Shown here: piece after piece, positions 7,938 to 16,869 of the stretch
Numbering within the stretch: the first letter of the stretch is position 1
How the letters are laid out: each line of letters begins with the position of its first letter
From: DATJLY01 sp035518375
GTDB lineage: Bacteria > Pseudomonadota > Alphaproteobacteria > ATCC43930 > CGMCC-115725
Assembly: GCA_035518375.1 (NCBI GenBank)
Contig: DATIXQ010000117.1
Location: forward strand, 111,216 to 175,215
Direction of reading: 5' to 3'
DNA length: 64,000 nt
Made by a program: the position numbers and the translations under genes
The notes under the pieces: model-generated
Seen by the model: the letters and a program-made list of their open reading frames with translations, nothing else
Database searches by the model: none
What the model was told of the DNA's origin: nothing

Positions 7938-8360
7938 ATGCCGCTCACCATCAATCTTCGGCCCAAGGAACGCCTGATCGTCAACGGCGTCGTCATCGAG
8001 AATTCGGGCCAATCCGCAAAATTGCTCGTCCACAACACCGCGGCCCTGCTGCGCGAGAAGGACATCCTCACCGAGGAGCAGGCAACGACGCCGGCGCGGC
8101 GAATCTATTTCGCCATCCAGTGCGAATATCTTTTCCCCGGCAAGGAAACGGTGCTTTTACCCATAATTTATAAGTTTATTACAGAGTTCGCGGCCGCCGC
8201 GCCGAGCGCCAGTACGCTCGCGCAGCAGATTACGGAGTTCATCGAGAAGCGCGATTGGTATCACGCGCTCAAAACCGCCAAACAGCTCATAGCCCGAGAG
8301 CAGGAGATCCTTAATGAACCTTGCGGCCAAGCGGTATCAGAGGCTGCCGGAGTCGGGTAA
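7938..8360 (+). CDS. flbT: Flagellin post-transcriptional regulator FlbT
   Basis: In Caulobacter FlbT associates with flagellin mRNA leader sequence and promotes its decay until the hook is complete. The 140-residue protein matches the family from its start: MPLTINLRPKERLIVNGVVI, ENSGQSAKLLVHN, LLREKDILTEEQATTPARRI and YFAIQCEYL, followed by a helical C-terminal half (TEFIEKRDWYHALKTAKQLI). The ATG follows a GGGGAG ribosome-binding site. The last 47 bases overlap flaF in another frame, an unusually long overlap that implies translational coupling. Confidence 0.93.
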   Translation: MPLTINLRPKERLIVNGVVIENSGQSAKLLVHNTAALLREKDILTEEQATTPARRIYFAIQCEYLFPGKETVLLPIIYKFITEFAAAAPSASTLAQQITEFIEKRDWYHALKTAKQLIAREQEILNEPCGQAVSEAAGVG

Positions 8361-8730
8361 TCCCGCTCGCACCGAGGCCTGGGCGCTTATCGAAATGGCC
8401 CGTGAGCTGCATCAGTCGAAAGAGGCATCGCTCGACGCGCGGCGCGCGGCGCTCCGCAAGAACTGGCGGCTGTGGACGATTTTCCAAGCGGGACTTCTCG
8501 ATCCGGACTGCACGGTCCCGGCCGAAACGCGCAGCAACCTTCTCGGGCTTGCGAATTTCATCGACCGTCACACTGCCGCGCTCCTCGCGGACGGCGATCC
8601 GATCAAGATCGACGTGCTCGTCAAGATCAACCGGCAGATCAGCGAGGGTTTGCTCGACGGGCAGCGCGCCACTGCTCAACCCGGCCAGGCGCCGGCCGCG
8701 CCCCCCGCGGCGCTCGCCGAAAACATCTGA
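8314..8730 (+). CDS. flaF: Flagellar biosynthesis regulator FlaF
   Basis: FlaF acts with FlbT on flagellin synthesis and export in Caulobacter and related bacteria. The 138-residue protein carries the family blocks RTEAWALIEMARELH, LRKNWRLWTIFQAGL and LLGLANFIDRHTAALL, ending in an Ala/Pro-rich tail. It starts inside flbT with an AGGAGA ribosome-binding site, and its stop is 7 bp before the next gene, so flbT, flaF and the two glycosyltransferase genes form one unit. Confidence 0.92.
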   Translation: MNLAAKRYQRLPESGNPARTEAWALIEMARELHQSKEASLDARRAALRKNWRLWTIFQAGLLDPDCTVPAETRSNLLGLANFIDRHTAALLADGDPIKIDVLVKINRQISEGLLDGQRATAQPGQAPAAPPAALAENI

Positions 8731-8737
8731 CGCGACC

Positions 8738-10567
8738 ATGGCGCCCTTGGGGGAGAGGGAAGGGAGCGCGCTCGACCCCTCGGTCGCCGCTGCGTCGGGC
8801 CGTCTTGCCGCCGGCGATGCCGCGGGTGCGCTCGCACTTCTTTCGCCACTTATCGCGGGCGACGCCCCATCGCTCGCCGCTCGGTTTCTCCTGGCGCATA
8901 CCGCTTGGCAAATGGGGCGGCTCGACTGGGCGTTGGAGCTCGCCCGCGCTTGCCACGAAGCGGCGCCGATGGACAGTGCCGCGGCCGAGACGCTCGCCTC
9001 GCTCTATGCGCAATGCGGCGATCCCATAGAGAGCATCTATTTCGGCAAGCTTGCGATGGCGCTCGGCGACAGAGGCGAGCTCGCGCCGCTCATGCCGAAG
9101 AATTTTCCTCGGTTCGATGAGGCGTTTCACGCCATCGCGGAAAAGCCGCGGCTCGCGAAGGCGAAGAGCGAGCTTGCAGCCGGCAAGTTTGGCGATGCGC
9201 TCGAGAGTGCGCGCCAGCACGTCGCGATCGATGAGAGCGATGTGGCCGGGCGCGGCTTTTACGTGGCGCTCTTGCTGCGCGCGGGACGCCCCTGCGATGC
9301 CGCCGCGGCGCTTGGTCAAATAGAGCACGAGGCACAGGAAAGTGCGCCGCTCGCGGCGCTTTACGCGCAAAGCTTGACGGCGGCAGGGGATGCGCCGGGC
9401 GCGCGCCATTGGCATGCGGTTGCGACAGAGCTGGCACCTGAGGATCCGGGTATTGCGGCGGCGCATGTTGCCGATGGAACTTGGATCGAGGAAGCGCCGG
9501 CCCTCACGAAGCTCGCCGAGACGTGGGCCGCGAATCATTCCGCGCCGGCGCGGCCGCGCGCTTTGTCTGTGCCCAGCGGCCCGCTCGTCATAGCCTATCT
9601 CGTGCCCGCATTGCTCGATCGCGAGGATGCGGCGGCGATTGCGGCCGTCGCCAGCGCTCATCGCGGCTCTGCGAAGACGATCGCCTATGCCAGCGGCGCG
9701 CAGAGCTGGACCGAGAACGCGCCCCTGAGCGGCGCCTTCGATGTGTGGAAGGACGTGAACGAGCTCGACCCCGCCACGATCGCGCGTTATTTCCGTCACG
9801 ACGGGGTCCACGCCATCATTGACGCGGCGGGATTTGCTTCGCCCGCGACGCTCGTCGCGCTGTCACACTGCACGACGGCACTGCGCGTGTCGTGGCTCGG
9901 CAACCCGGGCGCCATCGGCGCACCGATCTATGATGCTCGCATCACGGCGTACCATGCGGCCAGCGGCAATGAGTGGGGCATCGACGGCGGTTATCCGCTT
10001 GCCGGCGTCCGGCACGACGTCGCGCGGGTCGATCGCGCGGTCCTTCAATTCGGGAGCGACGCGAGTTTGGCCCAGCTCGACGATGCTACCGTCTCGTGTT
10101 GGGGCGCACTTCTGCGGGCCGAGCCGGAAGGGCGGCTGCTTCTGCGCGCTCGCGACTATGGAGCCGCGACGATCGATCGGCTTGTCGCGCGCTTCGGCCG
10201 CGAGAATGCCGCGCGGATCGACCTCGTTGCGGCGGAGCGGTTCGAGGAATTTTATGCTCGTGTCGACGTGGCCCTAGCTCCACGCCGCGGCGCCTCTCCG
10301 CGCATGGCGGCCGAAGCGCTCGCATGCGGCGTACCGGTCGTGGCCTTCGCTGGCGAAAGCGCGGCGGAGCCTTATGGTTCATTTCTCGCGGGCGCGGGTG
10401 TGGCGTCAGACATGCTCGGGAAGGACGAAGCTGGCTATGTGAGCTGTGCCCTAACGCAAATACGGCGCCCGACGCTGGCCCGCGTGGCCGTGGATGCAGT
10501 CGATGCCGCGGCTTTTGCTACGGAGATCGAGGAGCGTGTTCGTCACACGCTGCGGCAGGCGGCATGA
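8738..10567 (+). CDS. TPR protein with GT41-like glycosyltransferase domain (FlmG-like)
   Basis: A 609-residue soluble protein. Residues about 10-240 form TPR-like helical repeats (for example RFLLAHTAWQMGRLDWALEL and LASLYAQCGDPIESIYFGKL). About residues 280-600 resemble the SPINDLY/OGT (GT41) catalytic fold, with HDGVHAIIDAAGF, LRVSWLGNPGAIGAP and the nucleotide-site segment RMAAEALACGVPVVAFAGES. This layout is that of Caulobacter FlmG, which binds flagellin through TPRs and transfers pseudaminic acid. Position behind flagellin and flbT-flaF supports the same role. The TTGGGGGAG run just after the chosen ATG leaves some doubt about the exact start. It overlaps the next gene by ATGA. Confidence 0.82.
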   Translation: MAPLGEREGSALDPSVAAASGRLAAGDAAGALALLSPLIAGDAPSLAARFLLAHTAWQMGRLDWALELARACHEAAPMDSAAAETLASLYAQCGDPIESIYFGKLAMALGDRGELAPLMPKNFPRFDEAFHAIAEKPRLAKAKSELAAGKFGDALESARQHVAIDESDVAGRGFYVALLLRAGRPCDAAAALGQIEHEAQESAPLAALYAQSLTAAGDAPGARHWHAVATELAPEDPGIAAAHVADGTWIEEAPALTKLAETWAANHSAPARPRALSVPSGPLVIAYLVPALLDREDAAAIAAVASAHRGSAKTIAYASGAQSWTENAPLSGAFDVWKDVNELDPATIARYFRHDGVHAIIDAAGFASPATLVALSHCTTALRVSWLGNPGAIGAPIYDARITAYHAASGNEWGIDGGYPLAGVRHDVARVDRAVLQFGSDASLAQLDDATVSCWGALLRAEPEGRLLLRARDYGAATIDRLVARFGRENAARIDLVAAERFEEFYARVDVALAPRRGASPRMAAEALACGVPVVAFAGESAAEPYGSFLAGAGVASDMLGKDEAGYVSCALTQIRRPTLARVAVDAVDAAAFATEIEERVRHTLRQAA

Positions 10568-12522
10568 CCCGGGACGACACGCTCGTCGCGGCGCGGCGCG
10601 CCTTCTTCGCCGAGCGGTTTCCGGACGCCGCCTCGAGGCTCGCCCAGGCGGGCGCGGACCAGTTCGCGCTCGTCCTCAAGGACGGCGTGCCAGCCGACAT
10701 CGCCTTCGACGGCCGCGCCATGTATGGCGGCGACGCGCGCGCCTTCGTTCGTGCGCAGATCGATGCCTATTTTGAGAAGCCGCTTCGCCTCTTCTTGAAC
10801 CGACTCGACAATACCGGGCTCGTGAGTCCCGTCTGCATCGATCTCGTGAATGCGCTCGACGAGCAGCTCGCGGCCGTGGAGCTCACGACCTATCCGAGTG
10901 ACAGTCCGTGCTTCCTCGTCTTGTTCGGTCTGGGGCTCGGCCATCACGTTGAGGAACTGGCTCGCCGTTGTGACGCGCGCTGGCTCATTCTGGTTGTGCC
11001 GCTGCCCGGTTTCTTCGAGCATTCGCTGCGCGTCGTCGATTGGCCGAAGATCGTGGGCCTGTTCGAGGAGCGCGGCGGCGGCGTCCACATCGTCACGGAA
11101 ATCGATCCGGGCGCCATTGCGGCATCGGTCGTGCGCGCAATGGGCGCTCACGGCATTGCCTTTGCTGACGGCAGCTGGATCTTTACCCACTATCCGCTTT
11201 GGGCCTTCAGTGAGGCGCGCAAGCGCCTGCACGAGGCGATCGAGTTCGCCTTCATCAACCGCGGCTTCTTCGAGGACGAGTTGCGCATGATGGAGAATGC
11301 GGTGGCGAACGTCGCCGGCCGCTCCTTTCATCTGCTCGAGGGCAAGCCCCGGCTCGAGCGCCCGGAGACGGCGGCGATCATAGGCGCCGGCCCCTCGCTC
11401 GACGAGGCGATCGAGACGCTCCACCGCGTGCGCGACCGCATCGTCCTTTTCTCGTGCGGAACCTCGCTCCGGCCGCTTCTGCGCAATGGTCTCGTTCCGG
11501 ATTTCCACTGCGAGCTCGAGAACGTGCCGGAGGTTTTCGACCTCATGACCGAGACCGCGCAGTATGGCGACCTCCGGCGCGTCACGCTCGTGGCGTCGGC
11601 GACCGTCGATCCGCGCGTACCGCCCTTTTTCGGCGACTCCATTCTTTTCTTCCGCGACGCCGTGAGCTCGACGGAGATTATTGGCCGTGGCTACCGCATC
11701 CTGCCCGGCTGCGCGCCCACATGCGTCAATCTCGGTTTTGCGGCGGCGCTCTACATGGGGTTCACCAAGCTCGCGCTCTTTGGTGCCGATTGCGGCGTGC
11801 GCGTGGGCGGCAAGGTTCATGCGGACGGCACCATCTATCGCGATCTTGGCCTGTGGCAGGACAAGGACCGTGCGCGCGAGCATCCGATCGAACTCGAAGG
11901 TAATTTCGGCGGCACTGTACGGACCGACTGGGTCTATGACGCCTGCCGCCTCATGCTGACGGGTTCGATCCGCGCACATCGTGCCAATGTGACCAACTGC
12001 AGCGATGGGGCGCTCATCCCCGGCGCGCGCCCGTGCGTGCCGGAGTCATTCGCTGTGCCTGGGCCGCCGGTCGACCGATACGAATTCAAGGCCGCGCTGA
12101 TGCGCGATCTGCGCCCGTTCGCGCCGGGCGAAATGCTGGATTGCACCGATTTCGCGACGCTGGCCCGATCGGCAACACAGCTTTTCGGCCGGTTGCGTCA
12201 GCTTGGGGTGGACCTCGCCTCGGCCGAGCCCGATTTCGCCTCGGCCTACGAGGCGGCGAATGAAGTGATGACGGAAATTCGCGATACCTATGACGCGACC
12301 GAGACGATCATCAGTGGCACGCTCAGCGCGTTGCCGCGCATCGCCATGTTCTTCGGCTTCCGTGTCGCAGATCCTAAGGTGCGGGGAACCCTTTACGAGC
12401 GCTATGTCCGCGAATTCCGTGCCACGATCGATGCGATAGATCTGCGCACGCAAGCGCTCTTCGCGTCGCTTATCGAGATCTCGTCTCGCGCGCCCGAGGG
12501 CGCGCCGCAAGCCGCGGAGTGA
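10564..12522 (+). CDS. Maf-like motility accessory factor (DUF115), putative flagellin glycosyltransferase
   Basis: A 652-residue protein of the Maf/DUF115 family, whose members add nonulosonic acids to flagellin in Campylobacter, Helicobacter, Aeromonas and Magnetospirillum. The family signature is AAIIGAGPSLDEAIE with the GAGPSLD motif near residue 274, followed by LFSCGTSLRPLL and PDFHCELEN; further on are GCAPTCVNLGFAAALYMGF and ALFGADCGVR. An N-terminal domain of about 230 residues precedes the catalytic part. The start codon overlaps the stop of the FlmG-like gene (ATGA), indicating coupled translation. Two different flagellin glycosyltransferase types in tandem is unusual. Confidence 0.85.
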   Translation: MTRDDTLVAARRAFFAERFPDAASRLAQAGADQFALVLKDGVPADIAFDGRAMYGGDARAFVRAQIDAYFEKPLRLFLNRLDNTGLVSPVCIDLVNALDEQLAAVELTTYPSDSPCFLVLFGLGLGHHVEELARRCDARWLILVVPLPGFFEHSLRVVDWPKIVGLFEERGGGVHIVTEIDPGAIAASVVRAMGAHGIAFADGSWIFTHYPLWAFSEARKRLHEAIEFAFINRGFFEDELRMMENAVANVAGRSFHLLEGKPRLERPETAAIIGAGPSLDEAIETLHRVRDRIVLFSCGTSLRPLLRNGLVPDFHCELENVPEVFDLMTETAQYGDLRRVTLVASATVDPRVPPFFGDSILFFRDAVSSTEIIGRGYRILPGCAPTCVNLGFAAALYMGFTKLALFGADCGVRVGGKVHADGTIYRDLGLWQDKDRAREHPIELEGNFGGTVRTDWVYDACRLMLTGSIRAHRANVTNCSDGALIPGARPCVPESFAVPGPPVDRYEFKAALMRDLRPFAPGEMLDCTDFATLARSATQLFGRLRQLGVDLASAEPDFASAYEAANEVMTEIRDTYDATETIISGTLSALPRIAMFFGFRVADPKVRGTLYERYVREFRATIDAIDLRTQALFASLIEISSRAPEGAPQAAE

Positions 12523-12528
12523 GACGGC

Positions 12529-13446
12529 TCAAGTGAGAAGCGACAGGATCGCCGGCGCAGACTTGGTCGAGGAGTAGCTCGACGGCGTTGCACCGACTGA
12601 GGCCTGGAGCGCCTGAAATACCGAGGTTATGGGCTGCGGCGGGTTAGCGACACTCGACACCATGTTTGCGATCTCGCTCGTCGTGCCGAGCGAAAGCTCG
12701 ATCAGATGCTCCTGGTTCTGCGCATTCTGGGAAAGCGCCGTGATCCGTTTCTGCGTTTCGGCGGTGCTCGAGCTTTCCGCCTGCTGTTGCAGCGACGTGA
12801 GGCTGCTGATCTGCGTGCTAAGCGAGGAGACGATGTCGCCGGCGACGAGCTGGTTCGCTTGCGTGACCGCGAAGATCTGGCCAATGAAAGATTGCGCGCT
12901 ACTCACGGCAGCCGCGGCCGCCAGCTGCCCCGATGGAGTTGAAAGGTCGTAGGTTGAGCTGCTGGCGATTCCGAGCCCGTTCTCCTTCAGGTTGCCGACT
13001 TGGTCGGGCTGGTAAGGGGACGGCGCGGCAATGAGCTTTAGGTCGGAGACATCGACGTTCGCGGCGGCGAGGGTGCTATCGAACGCAGCGGAATTGCCGG
13101 CCGCGGCATAGGTTTGGAGTTGCGAAAGAAGTCCCTGCAAGCCTGGAAAGATGTTGGCGTTGGCGCCCCAGTGCGCCTCCAGCTTCTGCGTTGAAGTCTG
13201 CTCCGTCTGAAGGCTCGAGATCTGAGCCGAGAGCGCATTGCCGACGGCGGCATCGCTCGACGGTTCGAGCGCCGCGATCTGGTCGGTAAGGCGATGCTGA
13301 ATGAGCTTGTTGATATTGGCCAGCTCGACTGTGGTGGCGGTCTGCGCCGCAGCGATCGAGACCTGCGCCAACACGGTGAGCGCGGTCGGCGTGCTCCCGC
13401 TGCTTCCGTTATATGCAATCGTTGCGGCAGAGACCGGACTGGTCAC
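12529..13446 (-). CDS. Unrecognised Ser/Gln/Ala-rich flagellar-locus protein
   Basis: I do not recognise this 305-residue protein. It starts at a GTG preceded by a GGAGTG ribosome-binding site. It contains no cysteine, a single tryptophan, no signal peptide and no membrane segment, and is rich in Ser, Gln, Ala and Thr with long amphipathic helical stretches (QTEQTSTQKLEAHW; QISSLTSLQQQAESSS). The composition resembles flagellar axial proteins and other substrates of the flagellar export gate. It converges on the Maf-like gene (6 bp between stops) and has a CtrA-like box about 40 bp upstream. A secreted flagellum-associated protein is an inference from composition and context only. Confidence 0.75.
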   Translation of the reverse strand: MTSPVSAATIAYNGSSGSTPTALTVLAQVSIAAAQTATTVELANINKLIQHRLTDQIAALEPSSDAAVGNALSAQISSLQTEQTSTQKLEAHWGANANIFPGLQGLLSQLQTYAAAGNSAAFDSTLAAANVDVSDLKLIAAPSPYQPDQVGNLKENGLGIASSSTYDLSTPSGQLAAAAAVSSAQSFIGQIFAVTQANQLVAGDIVSSLSTQISSLTSLQQQAESSSTAETQKRITALSQNAQNQEHLIELSLGTTSEIANMVSSVANPPQPITSVFQALQASVGATPSSYSSTKSAPAILSLLT

Positions 13447-13486
13447 GGTATCACTCCATGTCCCGCGTCATTCTCGCGCTGTCGTG

Positions 13487-13502
13487 TTTAGGGGGGCTTA
13501 AC
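13487..13502. promoter_or_regulatory. CtrA-like box between the orphan gene and the SDR gene
   Basis: TTTA-GGGGGGC-TTAAC, one mismatch from TTAA-N7-TTAAC. It lies 41 bp upstream of the minus-strand orphan gene and 83 bp upstream of the plus-strand SDR gene, so it could serve either. Binding is inferred. Confidence 0.35.
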
Positions 13503-13584
13503 GGGGTGGGCCTCGTTCACACCTTTGTAACCACGTCGCCGGTACAGTTCCCGCGGTTGGAGGAAGATCTTAAGGCCGCGTTGC

Positions 13585-14469
13585 ATGGCGATCTTGTTGT
13601 TGGGCGCTATCGGCATGCTGGGCCAGGCCATCTCGGCCGAGGCACGGCGCCGAGGGCTGACACTCGTCGCTGTCTCACGCCACGGTCCCGACCGCGTGGT
13701 CGATCTCAGTGATCCCGACGGCCTCCGCGCGCTCCTGAGTTCGCTTCGGCCCGAACTTATCGTAAACGCGGCCGCGATCGCCTCAATCGGGGCGTGTGAG
13801 CGCGACCGGCATCAGGCCTACCGCGTCAATACCGCGGCCGTGGCGATCCTCGTCGAGTATTGCCGAACGGCTGCCGCCCGCTTCGTGCAGATCTCGACCG
13901 ACCATTTCTTTTCCGGCGACGGCGCAGCGCCTCATGGCGAGGGCGCGCCGGTAACGCTTCTTAACGAATATGCGCGCACGAAGCACTTGGCCGAAGGATT
14001 TGCGCTTGTGGCGCCAGGTGCGCTCGTGCTGCGCACCAACGTGACCGGCCTGCGGGGCCGACAGAACGTTCCAACCTTCGCGGAATGGGCGCTCGACGCG
14101 CTGACGCGCCGCAAGCCCCTTCGCCTGTTCGACGATTTCTTCACATCGACCATCGACACGCCGAGCTTCGCCGCGGCGATGTTTGATCTTATAGATCGGC
14201 GCGCGCACGGCATCGTCAATCTCGCGGCGCGCACGGTCGCAAGCAAGCGTACATTCGTTCACGCGCTCGCGCACGCCCTCGACATCAGGCTCGACTGGGA
14301 CGAGCCCGCGAGCGTCCTGAGCCTCGTGCCGCCGCGCGCGGAAAGCCTTGGCCTCGACGTGACGAAGGCCGAACGCCTTCTCGGCTATGCGCTGCCCGAT
14401 ACCGAGCGGGTCTGCCACAACCTCGTTTCCCACTGGAAAGAGCAATGCGCTATTCCTCTCGCCTCATGA
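13585..14469 (+). CDS. RmlD-like NAD(P)-dependent sugar reductase/epimerase (SDR)
   Basis: A 294-residue extended SDR of the RmlD type. The N-terminal Rossmann motif is GAIGMLG, then come LRPELIVNAAAIASIGACER, QISTDHFFSGDG and the active-site YxxxK in NEYARTKHLAEG. RmlD proteins reduce dTDP-4-keto sugars; here, next to a NeuB-like synthase and a cytidylyltransferase, the substrate is more likely an intermediate or variant of a flagellin nonulosonic acid. A GGAGGAAG stretch lies about 20 nt before the ATG, which is far for a ribosome-binding site. It overlaps neuB-like by ATGA and heads a four-gene operon. Confidence 0.82.
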   Translation: MAILLLGAIGMLGQAISAEARRRGLTLVAVSRHGPDRVVDLSDPDGLRALLSSLRPELIVNAAAIASIGACERDRHQAYRVNTAAVAILVEYCRTAAARFVQISTDHFFSGDGAAPHGEGAPVTLLNEYARTKHLAEGFALVAPGALVLRTNVTGLRGRQNVPTFAEWALDALTRRKPLRLFDDFFTSTIDTPSFAAAMFDLIDRRAHGIVNLAARTVASKRTFVHALAHALDIRLDWDEPASVLSLVPPRAESLGLDVTKAERLLGYALPDTERVCHNLVSHWKEQCAIPLAS

Positions 14470-15542
14470 TCGGCGGGCGCGAGATCGCGCTCGATCGCCC
14501 GACCTATTTCATTGCCGATCTTGCTGCCAACCACGACGGCGATCTCGAGCGTGCAAAAGACCTGATCTGGCGCGCCAAAGGGGCAGGTGCCGACGCCGTG
14601 AAGTTTCAGCATTTCCTCGCCGAGAAGATCGTGAGCGACTTGGGGTTTCGCCGCCTCGGCGGGCAGATCGCGCACCAAGCGGCTTGGAAGAAATCGGTGT
14701 TCGAGGTCTACCGCCAGTACAGTCTCAACCGCGAATGGGATCTGACGCTCGTTGCAACGGCGCGCGAGGCGGGGATCGACTGGATGACGACGCCTTATGA
14801 CCGCGAGGCGACCGATGCCGTGGCGGACCTGCTGCCCGCCTTCAAGATCGGCTCCGGCGACGTGACCTGGACGCAATCGATCGAGCATATCGCCTCGAAG
14901 GGCAAGCCCGTCCTGCTCGCGACCGGCGCGTCGGCGCTGCCGGACGTCGAACGCGCAGTTGCCGCCGTGTTGAAGCACAATCCGCAGCTTTGCCTGCTCC
15001 AGTGCAACACGAACTACACGGGCTCACTCGAGAACCTGCGTTTCGTCAATCTGCGCGTGCTGCAAAGCTACGCCATCCACTGGCCAGGTCTGCCGCTCGG
15101 ACTCTCCGACCACACGCCGGGCCACGCGACCGTCCTCGGCGCGATCGCGCTTGGTGCGCGCGTCGTCGAAAAGCACTTCACTGACGATTGCACGCGGGCC
15201 GGCCCCGACCACGGTTTCTCAATGACACCCGTGTCCTGGCGCGAAATGGTTGAGCGCGCGCGCGAGCTCGAGGCGGCGCTCGGCGACGGCATCAAGCGCA
15301 TCGAGGAGAACGAGCGCGACGCGGCAGTGGTGCAGCGCCGTTGCCTGCGTCTGGCCCGCGATCTCGGCGCCGGCGCAATGATCACTCCTGACGACCTCGT
15401 CGCGCTGCGCCCGGCGCCCGCTGGTTCTTTCGCGCCGTGGGAACTCGACGCCGTCGTCGGCAGGCGCCTCAAGCATGCGCGTGAGAAGGGGGCGGAATTG
15501 CGCGCCGACGATCTCGACGCGTCAAGCGCGGCCGCCGCATGA
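14466..15542 (+). CDS. NeuB/PseI-family nonulosonic acid synthase
   Basis: This enzyme family condenses a hexosamine-derived sugar with phosphoenolpyruvate to give sialic-, legionaminic- or pseudaminic-acid-type sugars. The 358-residue protein has the TIM-barrel start FIADLAANHDGDLERAKDLI with GADAVKFQHF, the metal/substrate segments FKIGSGDV and GLSDHTPGHATVLGAIALGA followed by VVEKHFT, and a C-terminal SAF (antifreeze-like) domain from about residue 285 (RRCLRLARDLGAGAMITPDD). The ATG at 14466 overlaps the previous stop as ATGA; an ATG at 14445 would add seven residues. Which of the NeuB, LegI and PseI specificities applies cannot be settled from motifs alone. Confidence 0.9.
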   Translation: MIGGREIALDRPTYFIADLAANHDGDLERAKDLIWRAKGAGADAVKFQHFLAEKIVSDLGFRRLGGQIAHQAAWKKSVFEVYRQYSLNREWDLTLVATAREAGIDWMTTPYDREATDAVADLLPAFKIGSGDVTWTQSIEHIASKGKPVLLATGASALPDVERAVAAVLKHNPQLCLLQCNTNYTGSLENLRFVNLRVLQSYAIHWPGLPLGLSDHTPGHATVLGAIALGARVVEKHFTDDCTRAGPDHGFSMTPVSWREMVERARELEAALGDGIKRIEENERDAAVVQRRCLRLARDLGAGAMITPDDLVALRPAPAGSFAPWELDAVVGRRLKHAREKGAELRADDLDASSAAAA

Positions 15543-16096
15543 TCGCGGGTACGGATGTGGGCCTGCGCGCCATCGAGCGCGCCGATCTCGCGCCTTTGCT
15601 CGCGTGGCGAAATCGGCCCGACTTCAGGCGCAATTTTCGCGAGTTCCGTGAGCTGAGCATGGCGCAACAGGAGCGCTGGTACGAGGAACGCGTACTCAAT
15701 GACCCGGCGACCCGCATGTTCGCCATCGTCGAGCGGGCGAGTGGGCGGCTCCTCGGCGCGTGCGGCCTCTGCTACATCGACTGGGTCAATCGCAGCGCTG
15801 ATTTCTCGATCTATATCGGCGACGGCGGCGCCTATATCGATGACCGCTTTGCGCCCGATGCCGCCGATGCGCTGCTTGGCTATGCGTTCGAAGAGCTGGG
15901 CCTTCACCGGGTGTGGTGCGAGATCTATGACTTCGACCGGGCCAAGCAGAGTCTGTTACCGCGCTTGGGGTTCATGATCGACGGCCGCCATCGCGAAACG
16001 CACTGGGCCGAGGGTGCCTGGCACGATTCGCTGTTTTACGGAATTCTCGAGCGCGATTGGAATGCGGCGCGGCTGGCGCGAGAGCGCGCGGCATGA
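15539..16096 (+). CDS. GNAT N-acetyltransferase, PseH/FlmH-like
   Basis: A 185-residue GNAT of the RimJ/RimL type. It starts VGLRAIERADLAPLLAWRNR and contains LGACGLCYIDWVNRSADFSI, IDDRFAPDAADALLGYAFEE and LGLHRVWCEIYDFDRAKQSL, the last matching the acetyl-CoA region and closing strands of the family. In nonulosonic-acid pathways a GNAT (PseH) acetylates the 4-amino group of the UDP-sugar made by PseB and PseC. Its place between the NeuB-like and cytidylyltransferase genes, with ATGA overlaps on both sides, supports that job. Confidence 0.85.
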   Translation: MIAGTDVGLRAIERADLAPLLAWRNRPDFRRNFREFRELSMAQQERWYEERVLNDPATRMFAIVERASGRLLGACGLCYIDWVNRSADFSIYIGDGGAYIDDRFAPDAADALLGYAFEELGLHRVWCEIYDFDRAKQSLLPRLGFMIDGRHRETHWAEGAWHDSLFYGILERDWNAARLARERAA

Positions 16097-16866
16097 CCGC
16101 CGCCGTCATCGTCCAGGCGCGTTTCGGCTCAACCCGCCTTCCGGGCAAGGTGCTGCAGCCGATCGGCGGACAGCCAGCGCTCGTTTCGGTGCTCGAGCGT
16201 TGCCACCGCATTCCAGGGATTGACGTTGTCGTGTGTGCCATCCCTGACGAGCGGACGAGCGACCCAGTGGCCGACGTCGCGCGAGCGGCCGGCGCGGTCG
16301 TCTTCCGGGGCGCCGAAGCGGACGTACTCGACCGTTACGACCAGGCCGCGCGCTGCGTCGGTGCCACAAGCGTCATGCGCATCACCAGCGATTGCCCGCT
16401 CATCGATCCGCTCCTATGCGGGGCGGTTCTCGCCGCCCTCGGCGACGAGGGCGTTGACTATGTCTGCAACAATATGCCGCCGCTGTGGCCGCATGGGCTC
16501 GACTGCGAGGCGTTCTGGGCTGAGCATCTGGCGCGCGCCGCGCTCGAGGCGGTACATCCTTATGAACGCGAGCACGTGACGCCGTGGCTTCGGCGCAACG
16601 CCGCGCTGCGGCGGGTCAGTGTCGATGGGCCGGGCGGCGGGCTCGAACGTTTGCGCTGGACGCTCGATTACACCGAGGATTATTCGTTCTTCTGCGCGCT
16701 CGCGGAGATCCTGAGGAAGCCGTTCGTGGAGGCTTCGACGCAAGACGTGCTCGCGGCGCTTACGGCGCATCCCGAGCTTGCCGCGATTAATCGCGGTCGC
16801 ATCGACGAAGCACGCCTTTCCGACCGCTCCGTGTCCGCCGATCTGCGGCTCCTCGCCGCGGCCTAA
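16093..16866 (+). CDS. SpsF-type cytidylyltransferase/glycosyltransferase family protein
   Basis: A 257-residue nucleotidyltransferase-fold protein of the SpsF/COG1861 family. It opens AAVIVQARFGSTRLPGKVLQ, with the nucleotide-binding QARxxSxRLPGK loop, and continues with DVLDRYDQAA, VMRITSDCPLIDP and LRWTLDYTEDYSF. Related proteins in flagellin-glycosylation loci act as CMP-sugar synthetases (PseF/NeuA role), which is the natural last step before transfer by the Maf or FlmG-like enzymes. It overlaps the GNAT gene by ATGA and stops 3 bp from the convergent pseB stop. Confidence 0.82.
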   Translation: MTAAVIVQARFGSTRLPGKVLQPIGGQPALVSVLERCHRIPGIDVVVCAIPDERTSDPVADVARAAGAVVFRGAEADVLDRYDQAARCVGATSVMRITSDCPLIDPLLCGAVLAALGDEGVDYVCNNMPPLWPHGLDCEAFWAEHLARAALEAVHPYEREHVTPWLRRNAALRRVSVDGPGGGLERLRWTLDYTEDYSFFCALAEILRKPFVEASTQDVLAALTAHPELAAINRGRIDEARLSDRSVSADLRLLAAA

Positions 16867-16869
16867 GTT

